From the NCBI RefSeq assembly GCF_016790065.1, contig NZ_JAEUPY010000075.1:1-35136 (forward strand): DNA of 35,136 bases, read 5' to 3'. A program made the translations under genes and the position numbers. Origin of the DNA: Steroidobacter sp. Lineage in GTDB: Bacteria > Pseudomonadota > Gammaproteobacteria > Steroidobacterales > Steroidobacteraceae. The notes beneath the pieces are model-generated. The model searched no databases, was not told where the DNA came from, and worked only from the letters and a program-made list of their open reading frames with translations. This document shows positions 8,938 through 16,994 of this stretch, one piece after another (positions within the stretch are counted from its first letter, which is position 1; each line of letters begins with the position of its first letter).

Positions 8938-9342
8938 TCACTGTCCGCGCATTGCGTCCAAGGTCCCACGTACCAACGCGAGCCCCGGCAGACCGTATTG
9001 TTTGACTACGTCGACGGGACTGTAGCCGCCGAACTTGGTATTGCGCGCCGCCATCCAGCCATGCGCGATGGCGTCGTTGCGCGGATAGAGCAGCTTGAGC
9101 GATTTGTGAATGCCGAGCAGATGGCCGGCGCGATCCATCAGATCCCGATTCGGCGCCAACGGCTCGCCCTGCGAGTAGCGCTGCAGAGCCGAGCGATTTT
9201 CGCTGGACATCCCGAGCAGTGCCAACCGGTCGCCGGTGGTCAGCTGCCAGAGATCGAACAGCTTGGAGAGCGCGCCAGCGAGTACGACTCGCCGCTCTCG
9301 GTTGGGTACGGTCGGGACCGCTAACTCAGGTTGTATGCCCAT
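8938..9342 (-). CDS. Xre/MbcA/ParS-type antitoxin (DUF2384)
   Basis: A 134-residue partner of the RES toxin. Residues ~18-75 form an Xre-like helical DNA-binding region, including a helix with WQLTTGDRLALLGMS. Residues ~80-134 fit the toxin-binding DUF2384 domain, with the hallmark pattern LLYPRNDAIAHGWM, then FGGYSPVDVV (compare the usual F-G-G-x-x-P) and a terminal helix. In this family the antitoxin binds the toxin active site and represses its own promoter. The ATG at 9342 has GGAG about 9 bases upstream. The 159-bp region up to 9501 would hold its promoter; it contains the 8-bp palindrome ATACGTAT, but no clear operator pair was identified. Confidence 0.85.
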   Translation of the reverse strand: MGIQPELAVPTVPNRERRVVLAGALSKLFDLWQLTTGDRLALLGMSSENRSALQRYSQGEPLAPNRDLMDRAGHLLGIHKSLKLLYPRNDAIAHGWMAARNTKFGGYSPVDVVKQYGLPGLALVRGTLDAMRGQ

Positions 9343-9501
9343 AAATATCGGCTCCGGCAGGTTTGATGCCTAACTATCCGGAAGCTGTAGCAATTCACAC
9401 GTCCATACGTATAGCTATCACAGGCCCTGCCCAATGTCGACCATGGGGCCGACCGCGAGCCTGGGCGGGCGCCCAGAGCAAGCTTGAATCGCGGACGTAA
9501 G

Positions 9502-11640
9502 TTATTGAGCGCGCAGGAACTCTTGCGCGAATTCGTCACCGGGCAGCGGCCGGCCGAAATAGAAGCCTTGCAGCTCATCGCACTGATTGGCGCGCAAGAA
9601 TTCCAACTGCTGTTCGGTCTCGACGCCTTCGGCCACCACTTTCAGGCCCAGGTTGTGGCCCAGCGAGATGATGGTTCGCACGATGGTGGCGTCGTCATAG
9701 TCGCTGGCGATGTCTTGCACGAACGAGCGATCCACCTTGAGCCGGTCCACCGGGAAACGTTTCAGATAACTCAGGCTGGAATAACCGGTGCCGAAGTCAT
9801 CGAGCGCAATCTGTACACCGAGGTCGTTGAGCTGCCCGAGCATGGCGATGAACTGATCGGCATCGTGCATGACCGCGCTTTCAGTGAGTTCGATTTCGAG
9901 ATAACGCGCCGCGAGGCCAGTGTCGCGCAGCACTTCGGCAATGGTCTGAACCAAGTTGTCCTGGCGAAACTGTCGCGCCGATACGTTCACCGACATCACG
10001 AACGGCGGCAGTCCTGCGTCTTGCCAAGCTTTGTTCTGCGCACAGGCCGCACGCAGCACCCATTTGCCGATGGGCACGATCAAACCGATCTCTTCCGCCA
10101 CTGGAATGAAGCGCGACGGCGGCGTGACTTCTTCATCCGACACATGCCAGCGAATCAAAGCTTCGGCGCCGGTGATACGACGAGTGCGCATGTCTACGCG
10201 CGGCTGGTAGTGCAACGAGAACTGCTGTCGCTCCAACGCGCGGCGGAGTTTGTTTTCCAACTCCAGCCGCTCGGTGATGACGGCATTCAACTCGGCGGTG
10301 AAAAACTGGAAGTTGTTACGACCTTTTTCCTTGGCGCGATACATGGCCTGGTCGGCATGCTTGAGCAAGGTTTCGGCACTGATGCCGTCATCCGGATACA
10401 GCGCCACGCCGATACTGCAGGTGACGTTGAAATCGCCTTGTGGTGTGGCCCACGACTGCGAAATCGCATGCAGCATGCGCTCGAGCACCAAGGCAACTGC
10501 ATCAGCTCCGCGCTGACCGTTGATGAGCAGCACGAACTCGTCGCCGCCAAGGCGCGCCACCGTATCGCCTTCACGCACGCTGGAACGCAAGCGTTCGGCC
10601 ATCGCACGTAGCAACTCGTCGCCGACGTGATGCCCTAGCCCATCGTTGATGAATTTGAAGCGGTCCAGATCCACGAACACCACCGCCAAGCGCGTGCCGA
10701 AGGTCGCGGCTGAACGGATGCCCTGCTGTAACCGATCATTGAGCAATGAGCGATTGGCGAGCCCGGTGAGCGTGTCGTAGTTGGCCTGCTGTTCGATCCG
10801 AGCCTGATAGATCTTGCGCTCGGTAACGTCTTCGACCGTGCCTTCGTAACAAGCGACATGGCCGCGCTCATCGAGCACGGCGCGAGCATTCTCGGAAATC
10901 CAAATCACCTCGCCGGTCTTGCGATACACCTGCGACTCGAAGCCGCTGACCGAACCCCGCGCCTTCACCAACGCCATGAACTCTTCACGACGCGACGGTT
11001 CGACGTACAGCTGATTACGAATGTCCTTGAGCTGCGTGATCAGCTCGGCCGGGCTGTCGAAACCATAGATGCGCGCCAGCGCCGGGTTTGCGTCGAGATA
11101 TTGGCCATCGATGGTGGTGCGAAAGATGCCTTCGAGCGCGTTCTCGAACAGCTGGTAATACCGCCGCTCGGCTTCACGCAGCGCCTGACTCGACTCCTTG
11201 CGCGCCGTGATGTCCTGAATCAAACCTTCGATAGCTTGCAGCTTGCCGTGAATGTCATAGATGCCGCTGCCGCGTTCCCACACCCAGCGAATCTCGCCGC
11301 TGGCGTGCAGAATGCGATATTCGCAATCGAACTTGCCGTGGCTGCGCAGGCCAGCGTAGATCTCGGAGCGCACTCGCTCGCGATCTTCCGGATAAGTGAC
11401 TTGCTCGTAAGAGACGCGCTTGTTGAACAGCAAATCGGCGGGGTCGTAACCGGTCAGCCGGCGCACGCCCTCGCTGACGAACTCCATGGTCCATTCCGCA
11501 TCGTCACGGCAGCGATACACCATGCCGTCCAGATTGCCGAGCAACGTACGGAGCATGCGTGCGGTTTCGGTGCTCCCTGCGGTGTCGTAAGCGACGGTCG
11601 GTGAATCGTGCGTGGCCAGTGGCTTTGCGATGGGCTGCAT
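9502..11640 (-). CDS. PAS-PAS-GGDEF-EAL c-di-GMP turnover protein
   Basis: A cytoplasmic 712-residue signalling enzyme with no membrane segment. Two PAS sensor domains come first (about 30-150 and 160-275), each ending in a DIT/DVT-ERK-type PAC motif ([17 protein letters not shown]). The GGDEF domain (about 285-450) has an intact GGDEF at 365-369 and an allosteric RxxD I-site (REGD, 356-359) at the usual five-residue spacing, so diguanylate cyclase activity with product inhibition is likely. The EAL domain (about 460-710) has GAEALIRW with Glu493, [26 protein letters not shown] and EGVE, the residues expected of an active c-di-GMP phosphodiesterase. It could act in both directions, with the PAS domains choosing; that is inference. 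It stands alone between the TA module and the GGT gene. Confidence 0.95.
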   Translation of the reverse strand: MQPIAKPLATHDSPTVAYDTAGSTETARMLRTLLGNLDGMVYRCRDDAEWTMEFVSEGVRRLTGYDPADLLFNKRVSYEQVTYPEDRERVRSEIYAGLRSHGKFDCEYRILHASGEIRWVWERGSGIYDIHGKLQAIEGLIQDITARKESSQALREAERRYYQLFENALEGIFRTTIDGQYLDANPALARIYGFDSPAELITQLKDIRNQLYVEPSRREEFMALVKARGSVSGFESQVYRKTGEVIWISENARAVLDERGHVACYEGTVEDVTERKIYQARIEQQANYDTLTGLANRSLLNDRLQQGIRSAATFGTRLAVVFVDLDRFKFINDGLGHHVGDELLRAMAERLRSSVREGDTVARLGGDEFVLLINGQRGADAVALVLERMLHAISQSWATPQGDFNVTCSIGVALYPDDGISAETLLKHADQAMYRAKEKGRNNFQFFTAELNAVITERLELENKLRRALERQQFSLHYQPRVDMRTRRITGAEALIRWHVSDEEVTPPSRFIPVAEEIGLIVPIGKWVLRAACAQNKAWQDAGLPPFVMSVNVSARQFRQDNLVQTIAEVLRDTGLAARYLEIELTESAVMHDADQFIAMLGQLNDLGVQIALDDFGTGYSSLSYLKRFPVDRLKVDRSFVQDIASDYDDATIVRTIISLGHNLGLKVVAEGVETEQQLEFLRANQCDELQGFYFGRPLPGDEFAQEFLRAQ

Positions 11641-11760
11641 GCCTTCGTTATGAGTCCAGGAACTGCTGAATATCAGCTGCGCGCAGTGACTGTGCGCGGG
11701 GCTTTGTCACAGAAATTGTAAGCAGCGTCAATGGTCGCGCGAGACGCGCCCCGAGGAGGT

Positions 11761-11791
11761 GCAGCGACTCGCCCCAAGAGCGAGCCGCTGC
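11761..11791 (-). terminator. Strong hairpin after the gamma-glutamyltransferase gene
   Basis: Arms GCAGCGACTCGC (11761-11772) and GCGAGCCGCTGC (11780-11791) pair over 12 positions with one mismatch and a 7-base loop. It begins 8 bases after the GGT stop on the minus strand. There is no clear U tract, so it may act as an mRNA 3'-end stabiliser or an L-shaped terminator. Confidence 0.5.
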
Positions 11792-11799
11792 GTCAAAAG

Positions 11800-13710
11800 T
11801 TACCAGGCGATGCCGTAGTCCTCACCGTGATACGCAGCCGCTCCCCAGAACGTGCCATGTTTGTTATCGATCTGAATGGCAGTGATGGGGCCGGAGTTGT
11901 TTGCCGAAAATTCCAATTTGTAACCTTTCCGGATCAGCTCGTTGCGCACCCACTCGGGAACCGAATTGGCCAACGTCAGCCGGCCGGGAATGGACTCGTG
12001 CGCACCGAACGAATCGCGCAACTGATAGCTGGTGATGTTGGCCCCTTCGGCCGCTTCCTGCGGCGTCATGCCGAACTCGACCACGTTCAGGAAGAACTGC
12101 AACAGGTTTTGTTCCTGCGTGTCGCCGCCTTGCACGGCGAAGGCGAGATAGGGCTTGCCGTCTTTCAACGCCAGCGACGGCGTCAACGTCGCGCGCGGCC
12201 GCTTGCCAGGCGCCACCACGTTGAACGGATTGTCGGCCGGATCGAGCACGAAACTCTGCATGCGCTGACTCATGCCGATGCCGGTCTTGCCAGCAATGGT
12301 CGCCGGCAGCCAGCCACCGCTCGGTGTCACGGACACCACCCAACCTTCTTTGTCCGCAGCTTCGACACTGGTGGTGCCGGCCCGGAAAGTCCGATCGAAC
12401 TCCGCGAGCGCGGTCGGGCTCCACTGATTCGGACCGGCTTTGTCTTTACCGGGTTTGACAGTGCGCCACGCCTCGAGCTGCGCCTTGAACGGATTGGCGC
12501 CGCCTTGGAATGGATACGGATCGCCCGGCCGCATGTCGGGGTCGTTGCGATCTTCCTTGATGAGCTTGGCCCGTTCGCGTGCATAGTCCTTCGACAGCAG
12601 GCCTTTGATGGGCTCTTCCGGCGGAAAGCGCGAGTCGCCGTAATAGAAATCGCGGTCGGCGAACGCGAGATTCATCGATTGATACACCGTGTGGATGTAA
12701 CGCGCGCTGTTGTAACCCATCGACTTCAAGTCGAAGTTTTCCAGAATGTTCAGAGCCTGCAGCAGGGACGGGCCCTGCACCCAATGAGTCAGCTTGTAGA
12801 CCTCGATGCCTTTGTAGTTGGTGCTGACCGGCGCTTCAAGGTAGGGCTGCCAATTGGCCAGATCTTCCGGCGTGTGCAGGCCACCGAGCTCTTGTGAGCC
12901 GCGCGCGAATTCTTTGGCAATGTCGCCTTTATAGAAACGATCGTAGGCAGCCATGATGGCTTGCTTACGATTCTTGCCGGCCTTGCGCGCCTTGGTCTCT
13001 GCGTCGACCAGCTTGCGCAGAGTCACAGCCAGCTCAGGCTGACGGAAGATTTCGCCCGCTTCCGGGCCGACGCGCGAAAAGCCTGGCAGCGGCTTGCCGT
13101 CCTTGCCTTCGTGGACCAAGAACGTCCGCCGCGACTCGGGCCACTTGCGCAACTCGCCCTGCCACTTGTCGATCAGGTCGGCGGTCTGCGCTTCGATGGG
13201 ATAGCCGTCGGCCATTTCGATGGCGGGCGCGAGCACTTCAGCGAGGCTGAGCTTTCCGTACTCCGCGAGCATCACCATGATGCCGCCCGGTGTGCCCGGC
13301 GTAACTGCAGCGAGCGGTCCGAACTCCGGCGGGTAGTCGTAACCCTTGGACTTATAGAACTCCGGCGTCGCGCCAGTCGGAGCCACACCGAGCGCGTTCA
13401 CGCCGATGACTTTGCGAGTGCGCGGGTTGTAGATCAGCGCCTGCGTTTCGCCGCCCCAGCTCAACACATCCCACATCGTGGAAGTCGCAGCGATCATTGC
13501 GCACGCTGCGTCCACCGCGTTGCCACCTTGAATGAAGATTCGCGCGCCGGCAGTGGCTGCCAACGGCTTACCGGTGACGGCAACCCAATGCTGACCGTGC
13601 AAAGGTGGCTTGATAGTTTTTGCTTGCACCGGCACGGCCGCCGTCGCAACCAACGCGACCAACATGACGGCCACTCGCGGCGCGAGTGATCGCAGGGAAT
13701 TCGATGGCAT
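11800..13710 (-). CDS. Gamma-glutamyltransferase family protein, secreted
   Basis: A 636-residue Ntn-hydrolase of the GGT family, which cleaves gamma-glutamyl bonds (glutathione and related peptides) in the periplasm. A signal peptide covers about residues 1-30 (hydrophobic core VAVMLVALVATAAVPVQA). The large-subunit landmarks GGNAVDAACAM and PGTPGGIMVML are present. The self-processing site is RAGTTSVEAAD, giving Thr446 as the likely new N-terminal nucleophile. Classical GGTs read T-T-H at this point; here the His is Ser, and the next strand differs, so substrate range may not be that of standard GGT. The C-terminal part has SLALKDGKP and QGGDTQEQNLLQ in place of the usual G-SPGG loop region. 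The ribosome binding site GGAAGG precedes the ATG. The gene follows the TonB receptor by 74 bp on the same strand and may be co-transcribed. Confidence 0.88.
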   Translation of the reverse strand: MPSNSLRSLAPRVAVMLVALVATAAVPVQAKTIKPPLHGQHWVAVTGKPLAATAGARIFIQGGNAVDAACAMIAATSTMWDVLSWGGETQALIYNPRTRKVIGVNALGVAPTGATPEFYKSKGYDYPPEFGPLAAVTPGTPGGIMVMLAEYGKLSLAEVLAPAIEMADGYPIEAQTADLIDKWQGELRKWPESRRTFLVHEGKDGKPLPGFSRVGPEAGEIFRQPELAVTLRKLVDAETKARKAGKNRKQAIMAAYDRFYKGDIAKEFARGSQELGGLHTPEDLANWQPYLEAPVSTNYKGIEVYKLTHWVQGPSLLQALNILENFDLKSMGYNSARYIHTVYQSMNLAFADRDFYYGDSRFPPEEPIKGLLSKDYARERAKLIKEDRNDPDMRPGDPYPFQGGANPFKAQLEAWRTVKPGKDKAGPNQWSPTALAEFDRTFRAGTTSVEAADKEGWVVSVTPSGGWLPATIAGKTGIGMSQRMQSFVLDPADNPFNVVAPGKRPRATLTPSLALKDGKPYLAFAVQGGDTQEQNLLQFFLNVVEFGMTPQEAAEGANITSYQLRDSFGAHESIPGRLTLANSVPEWVRNELIRKGYKLEFSANNSGPITAIQIDNKHGTFWGAAAYHGEDYGIAW

Positions 13711-13784
13711 GACCCTTCCTGTCTCGTGACGGCCGCCAGCAGCAGCGAAGCGGCAATCTTAACGCGTCCAGTAGGGGCCAGCTC

Positions 13785-16637
13785 TTACAACCGCCAGCGC
13801 ACGCCGAGAGCGAACGACCGGCTGATCAGCAAGTTGCCGAAGTTATGGGTCGACGGGCCGCCGGCGGAGCCGAAGGCGTAGTACGACTGCTCCATTTCTT
13901 CGGTGAGATTCACCGCATCGAACGACACCGCCAGCTTGTCGTTGATGTCATAGGACAGCTGCAGATCCAGGCTGGCTTCCGACTGCCGCCAGATGCCGAT
14001 CGGGTTGGCGAAGATGCGCGCTTCGTTACGATCCAGGAAATCGTCGCGCCACACATAGGACAGCCGCGCGCCCAAACCGGCCCGGTCATACGCCAAGGTG
14101 ATGTTGTACGAAGTGTCGGAGACACCAAAGATGGCCACATCTTCGGTGCCGATGATCTGACCGTCGGCGCTGGTGAGCGGGATGGTCTGATCCGAGTCCA
14201 GCTTGGTGAAGCTGCCGGTCACGCCCAGGCCCTTCAGGATGCCGGGCAAATATTCCGGGAAGTACACGAAGCCGAGTTCGATACCTTCCAGCTTGCCGTC
14301 CGAAGCATTCACCGGCTGCGTGACCACGAACGAACTGGTGTTCAAGCCGGTGTTGGGAATGGTGACGCGTCGAGTCAGCGGCACCACCAAGCCTTCCAGA
14401 TCGCGACGGAACAGCGTGCCGTAAATCGCGCTGTCTGAAGCGAAGTACCACTCGGCGGTGAGGTCGTAGTTCTTGGCCGTGGCCGGTTCCAGATCCGGGT
14501 TGCCGCTGGTGCCGGTGCCGTAGCCCACGCCGGTCAGGTCGCCGGTGAGCGCGAAGTTGGAATTCAAATCGTTGAACGCCGGCCGACGCAACGTTTCGCC
14601 GTAGTTGAAGCGCAGCGTGACCTGATCGGTGAGCGCATAACGCAGCGTCAGCGAAGGCAGTAGATCGCTGACGCTCTTGCTGGCTGACGAGCGATCGCCG
14701 CCGATGATGTTGAGGAAGTCCATATCGGTATCGACAGTCACGTAACGCAAGCCGAACTGGCCCTGCAACTTGCCGATCTCGATGTCCGTCTGCACGTACG
14801 CGGAAGCAGTAGCTTCCTGGACTTCGAAGGCACGCAACAACGACGGACCGCCGGTGGGCACGCCGTACAGCGCGCGAACTTCGGCCGCGTGATCGAGCAA
14901 GTAGTAACCGTTGATCACAGCCCAAGCGGTCGGGATGTTGCCCTCGCCGTCGAAGAAGCCGCTGTTGGTGCTGATCATTCCCGAAGGCAACGTCGACATG
15001 TTACGGCCGAGGAACGGTTCCGGCGTAGGCCGCGGGCTGAACGATTCAGCGCTGCGATCGTCGTAGCGCACACCGAAGCTGAGCTGGCGGAACAAGCCAT
15101 CGCCTAGCTGATAGTCGCCGTCGACTTGTAGCGTTTCGGCGCCGCCTTTCTGGCGACCGCGGTTCTGAAACAACGCACCGACGGTCCACGTCGATGGACT
15201 CAACATCTCAGCGTCGTTGTTGAAATGCCAGGACGGAATGCCGTTGCCCGCATTGAAGTCGAGCGTGATCGAGCCGGGCACGCGCTCGGTGCGCACGGCG
15301 ATGAAGCGAGTGTTGTATTCGCTGTCCTGAATGGACAGATCCGCCGACAGCGCCAACTTATCGCCGATCTGCCACTTGCCGTTCAACGCGTACACGAAAG
15401 TGTCGGTGTCGCTCTTGGTGGCATCGCCGCTGTTGAAGCCGAACGGCGCGCCAACGGTGCGCGTCTTGATCAGGTTCGTGCCGGGGTAGTACGTCACCGT
15501 GGACGCTGGGTTGGCGCCGAGCGAGCCCCACCAATCCGCGAACGTGAAGTGCAGACTGTTGAATGTTTCTTCGCGATACCCTTGATAGAAGGCTTCGAAG
15601 GTGTATTCGGAAGTATCGTTCGGCGCCCACTGCACAGCCAGTGTAGCGGCGGGACGCTTGCGATCACCTTCCAGATCGCTGGCGAACAAAGCATCGCGGC
15701 CCAACACGTACGGATAGTTCACACCGTTGAAACTGAGCGTCGAGCCAGGTGCAGTCGACAAGCCCGCGTCGGTGCCGGCCTGCCAGATCGGATCTTCGGA
15801 CACGCGGCAATCACCGTTGAAAATACGCTCGAGCGGCGTCCAGTTGGCAGCAGTACCGCTGCCATTACAGTTCAAACCTGCGGGCGGATTGTTGGCTGTC
15901 GCGAACGGCACGAGCGCGCCGGCAGTCACGCTTTGATCGCGATAACGAACGCGCGAGTAACTGGCATTGGCCATCACACCGAACTTGCCTCCGCCCACGT
16001 CCCAGTTGTTTGCAATCAGCAAGCTGGCGTTTGGATCGATGTCTTCACGCTGTTCCTGCGTCGTGGCGCGCGCGTTGAGTGACATTTCAAAACCGTCGAA
16101 GTCGAACGGGCGGCGCGTCGAAACATCGATCTGGCCGGCCAGGCCGGTTTCCAACTGATCGGCCGCGCGTGTTTTGTACACGTCGACCTTGCTGATCAAA
16201 TTTGCCGGAATATCCTGAAGCGCCAGCTGACGGCCCGAGGCTGGCGGCGGCGACGCGGTGAATACGTTGCGGCCATTCCACGTGGTCGTGGTGTCGTTCA
16301 AGCCGCGAATCACGATGGCTTCGGCTTCCCCGCCGCCCCGATTCGAGATTTGAATACCGGCGATACGTTGCAAGGCTTCGACGACGTTGTTGTCCGGCAG
16401 CTTGCCGATGTCCTCGGCGACGATGGATTCCACCACCTGGACCGCTTCGCGTTTGTTTGCCAGGCCTTGCACCAAGCTCTCACGCACGCCGGAGACGATG
16501 ACTTCTTCCAGCTCGGTCGACTGCGGCGTCGAGCTCTGCTGAGCAAACGCACTCACCGACAAAGAAAGCGCCGCCACGGCGGACGCCGAACCGATTCCGA
16601 TCTTCTTGGCCACCACGATATCCCCCACGGCTGCCAT
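13785..16637 (-). CDS. TonB-dependent outer-membrane receptor (Caulobacter/Xanthomonas type)
   Basis: A large outer-membrane transporter, 950 residues from the ATG at 16637; an upstream TTG at 16664 is in frame but has no ribosome binding site. The signal peptide core is GSASAVAALSLSVSAFA. A TonB box follows (ELEEVIVSGVR), then the plug domain with IAEDIGKLPDNNV-like sequence, IAGIQISNRGGGEAE, IRGLNDTTTTWNGR and VDVYKTRAADQLETGLAGQID. The remainder is a 22-strand barrel ending in the aromatic-terminated strand SFALGVRWRL. This follows the plug signature of the Caulobacter/Xanthomonas TonB receptor subfamily, often linked to carbohydrate or peptide uptake. No STN domain is present, so no direct FecR/sigma signalling is expected. 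Its neighbours on the same strand are secreted GGT and M28 peptidases, which suggests peptides or amino-acid conjugates as substrate; this is inference. Confidence 0.92.
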   Translation of the reverse strand: MAAVGDIVVAKKIGIGSASAVAALSLSVSAFAQQSSTPQSTELEEVIVSGVRESLVQGLANKREAVQVVESIVAEDIGKLPDNNVVEALQRIAGIQISNRGGGEAEAIVIRGLNDTTTTWNGRNVFTASPPPASGRQLALQDIPANLISKVDVYKTRAADQLETGLAGQIDVSTRRPFDFDGFEMSLNARATTQEQREDIDPNASLLIANNWDVGGGKFGVMANASYSRVRYRDQSVTAGALVPFATANNPPAGLNCNGSGTAANWTPLERIFNGDCRVSEDPIWQAGTDAGLSTAPGSTLSFNGVNYPYVLGRDALFASDLEGDRKRPAATLAVQWAPNDTSEYTFEAFYQGYREETFNSLHFTFADWWGSLGANPASTVTYYPGTNLIKTRTVGAPFGFNSGDATKSDTDTFVYALNGKWQIGDKLALSADLSIQDSEYNTRFIAVRTERVPGSITLDFNAGNGIPSWHFNNDAEMLSPSTWTVGALFQNRGRQKGGAETLQVDGDYQLGDGLFRQLSFGVRYDDRSAESFSPRPTPEPFLGRNMSTLPSGMISTNSGFFDGEGNIPTAWAVINGYYLLDHAAEVRALYGVPTGGPSLLRAFEVQEATASAYVQTDIEIGKLQGQFGLRYVTVDTDMDFLNIIGGDRSSASKSVSDLLPSLTLRYALTDQVTLRFNYGETLRRPAFNDLNSNFALTGDLTGVGYGTGTSGNPDLEPATAKNYDLTAEWYFASDSAIYGTLFRRDLEGLVVPLTRRVTIPNTGLNTSSFVVTQPVNASDGKLEGIELGFVYFPEYLPGILKGLGVTGSFTKLDSDQTIPLTSADGQIIGTEDVAIFGVSDTSYNITLAYDRAGLGARLSYVWRDDFLDRNEARIFANPIGIWRQSEASLDLQLSYDINDKLAVSFDAVNLTEEMEQSYYAFGSAGGPSTHNFGNLLISRSFALGVRWRL

Positions 16638-16799
16638 CCAGGACGGTTTTAATTTCTCAGACAAATGCTAACTGCAAAATGTCTGACAAATCAAGATTGT
16701 CGTTGCAAGTCAGTCCGTTGGGCGCCCCAAAGCGGCCCGAAAAAGGGTAAAAATCTTCGCCGGCAGAGCCAGTTACGCGTGCTGTTGAGGGGCTGATTC

Positions 16800-16817
16800 C
16801 GACTGCGGACGCAGTCG
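16800..16817. repeat. Perfect 8+8 palindrome in the TonB-receptor upstream region
   Basis: CGACTGCG and CGCAGTCG flank a 2-base centre (GA), giving an 18-bp dyad about 165-180 bp upstream of the receptor start. It could be a regulator site or a stem in RNA. No family-specific operator is recognised. Confidence 0.45.
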
Positions 16818-16950
16818 CTTGTGGTGCAAAGTCGAACGCGCACTGGCGCGCGTGTGGACGCGCAATCCGTTCACGCGATCGAAGAGAAAGATGCGGCGGT
16901 GGCGCGTGAAGCGCTGGCCCGAGAATTGGGCTGCTGGTTCGAGGCTTGAA

Positions 16951-16982
16951 TTCACCAGGGCTCAACCATGAACCCTGGTGAA
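16951..16982 (-). terminator. Hairpin after the M28 peptidase gene
   Basis: TTCACCAGGG (16951-16960) and CCCTGGTGAA (16973-16982) form a perfect 10-bp stem with a 12-base loop, starting 12 bases after the peptidase stop. There is no long U run. It probably ends or protects the peptidase transcript and separates it from the TonB-receptor gene. Confidence 0.55.
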
Positions 16983-16994
16983 TGTTTCTAATGC

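Larger units (their letters stand above)
16638..16994. other. Long intergenic region between TonB receptor and M28 peptidase genes
   Basis: No supported gene. It should hold the receptor promoter at the left side (minus strand), but no consensus -35/-10 pair is clear. Two ACAAAT repeats with similar flanks (16661-16666 and 16685-16690) lie just upstream of the receptor start. A perfect 8+8 palindrome is at 16800-16817 and a terminator-like hairpin at 16951-16982. A 102-codon ORF on the minus strand (16657-16965) has an Arg/Pro-rich, non-protein-like translation and is not accepted. Confidence 0.5.

Noticed and set aside
9484-10611. 375-codon ORF opposite the GGDEF-EAL gene
   Set aside because: Antisense shadow of a fully conserved enzyme; no recognisable domain.
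11731-12897. Long ORF opposite the GGT gene
   Set aside because: It lies wholly within a well-supported gene on the other strand and has the Arg/His-rich composition of a high-GC antisense frame.
16657-16965. 102-codon minus-strand ORF in the receptor/peptidase gap
   Set aside because: Arg/Pro/Ser-rich translation without any family pattern; it overlaps the receptor start region and a hairpin.
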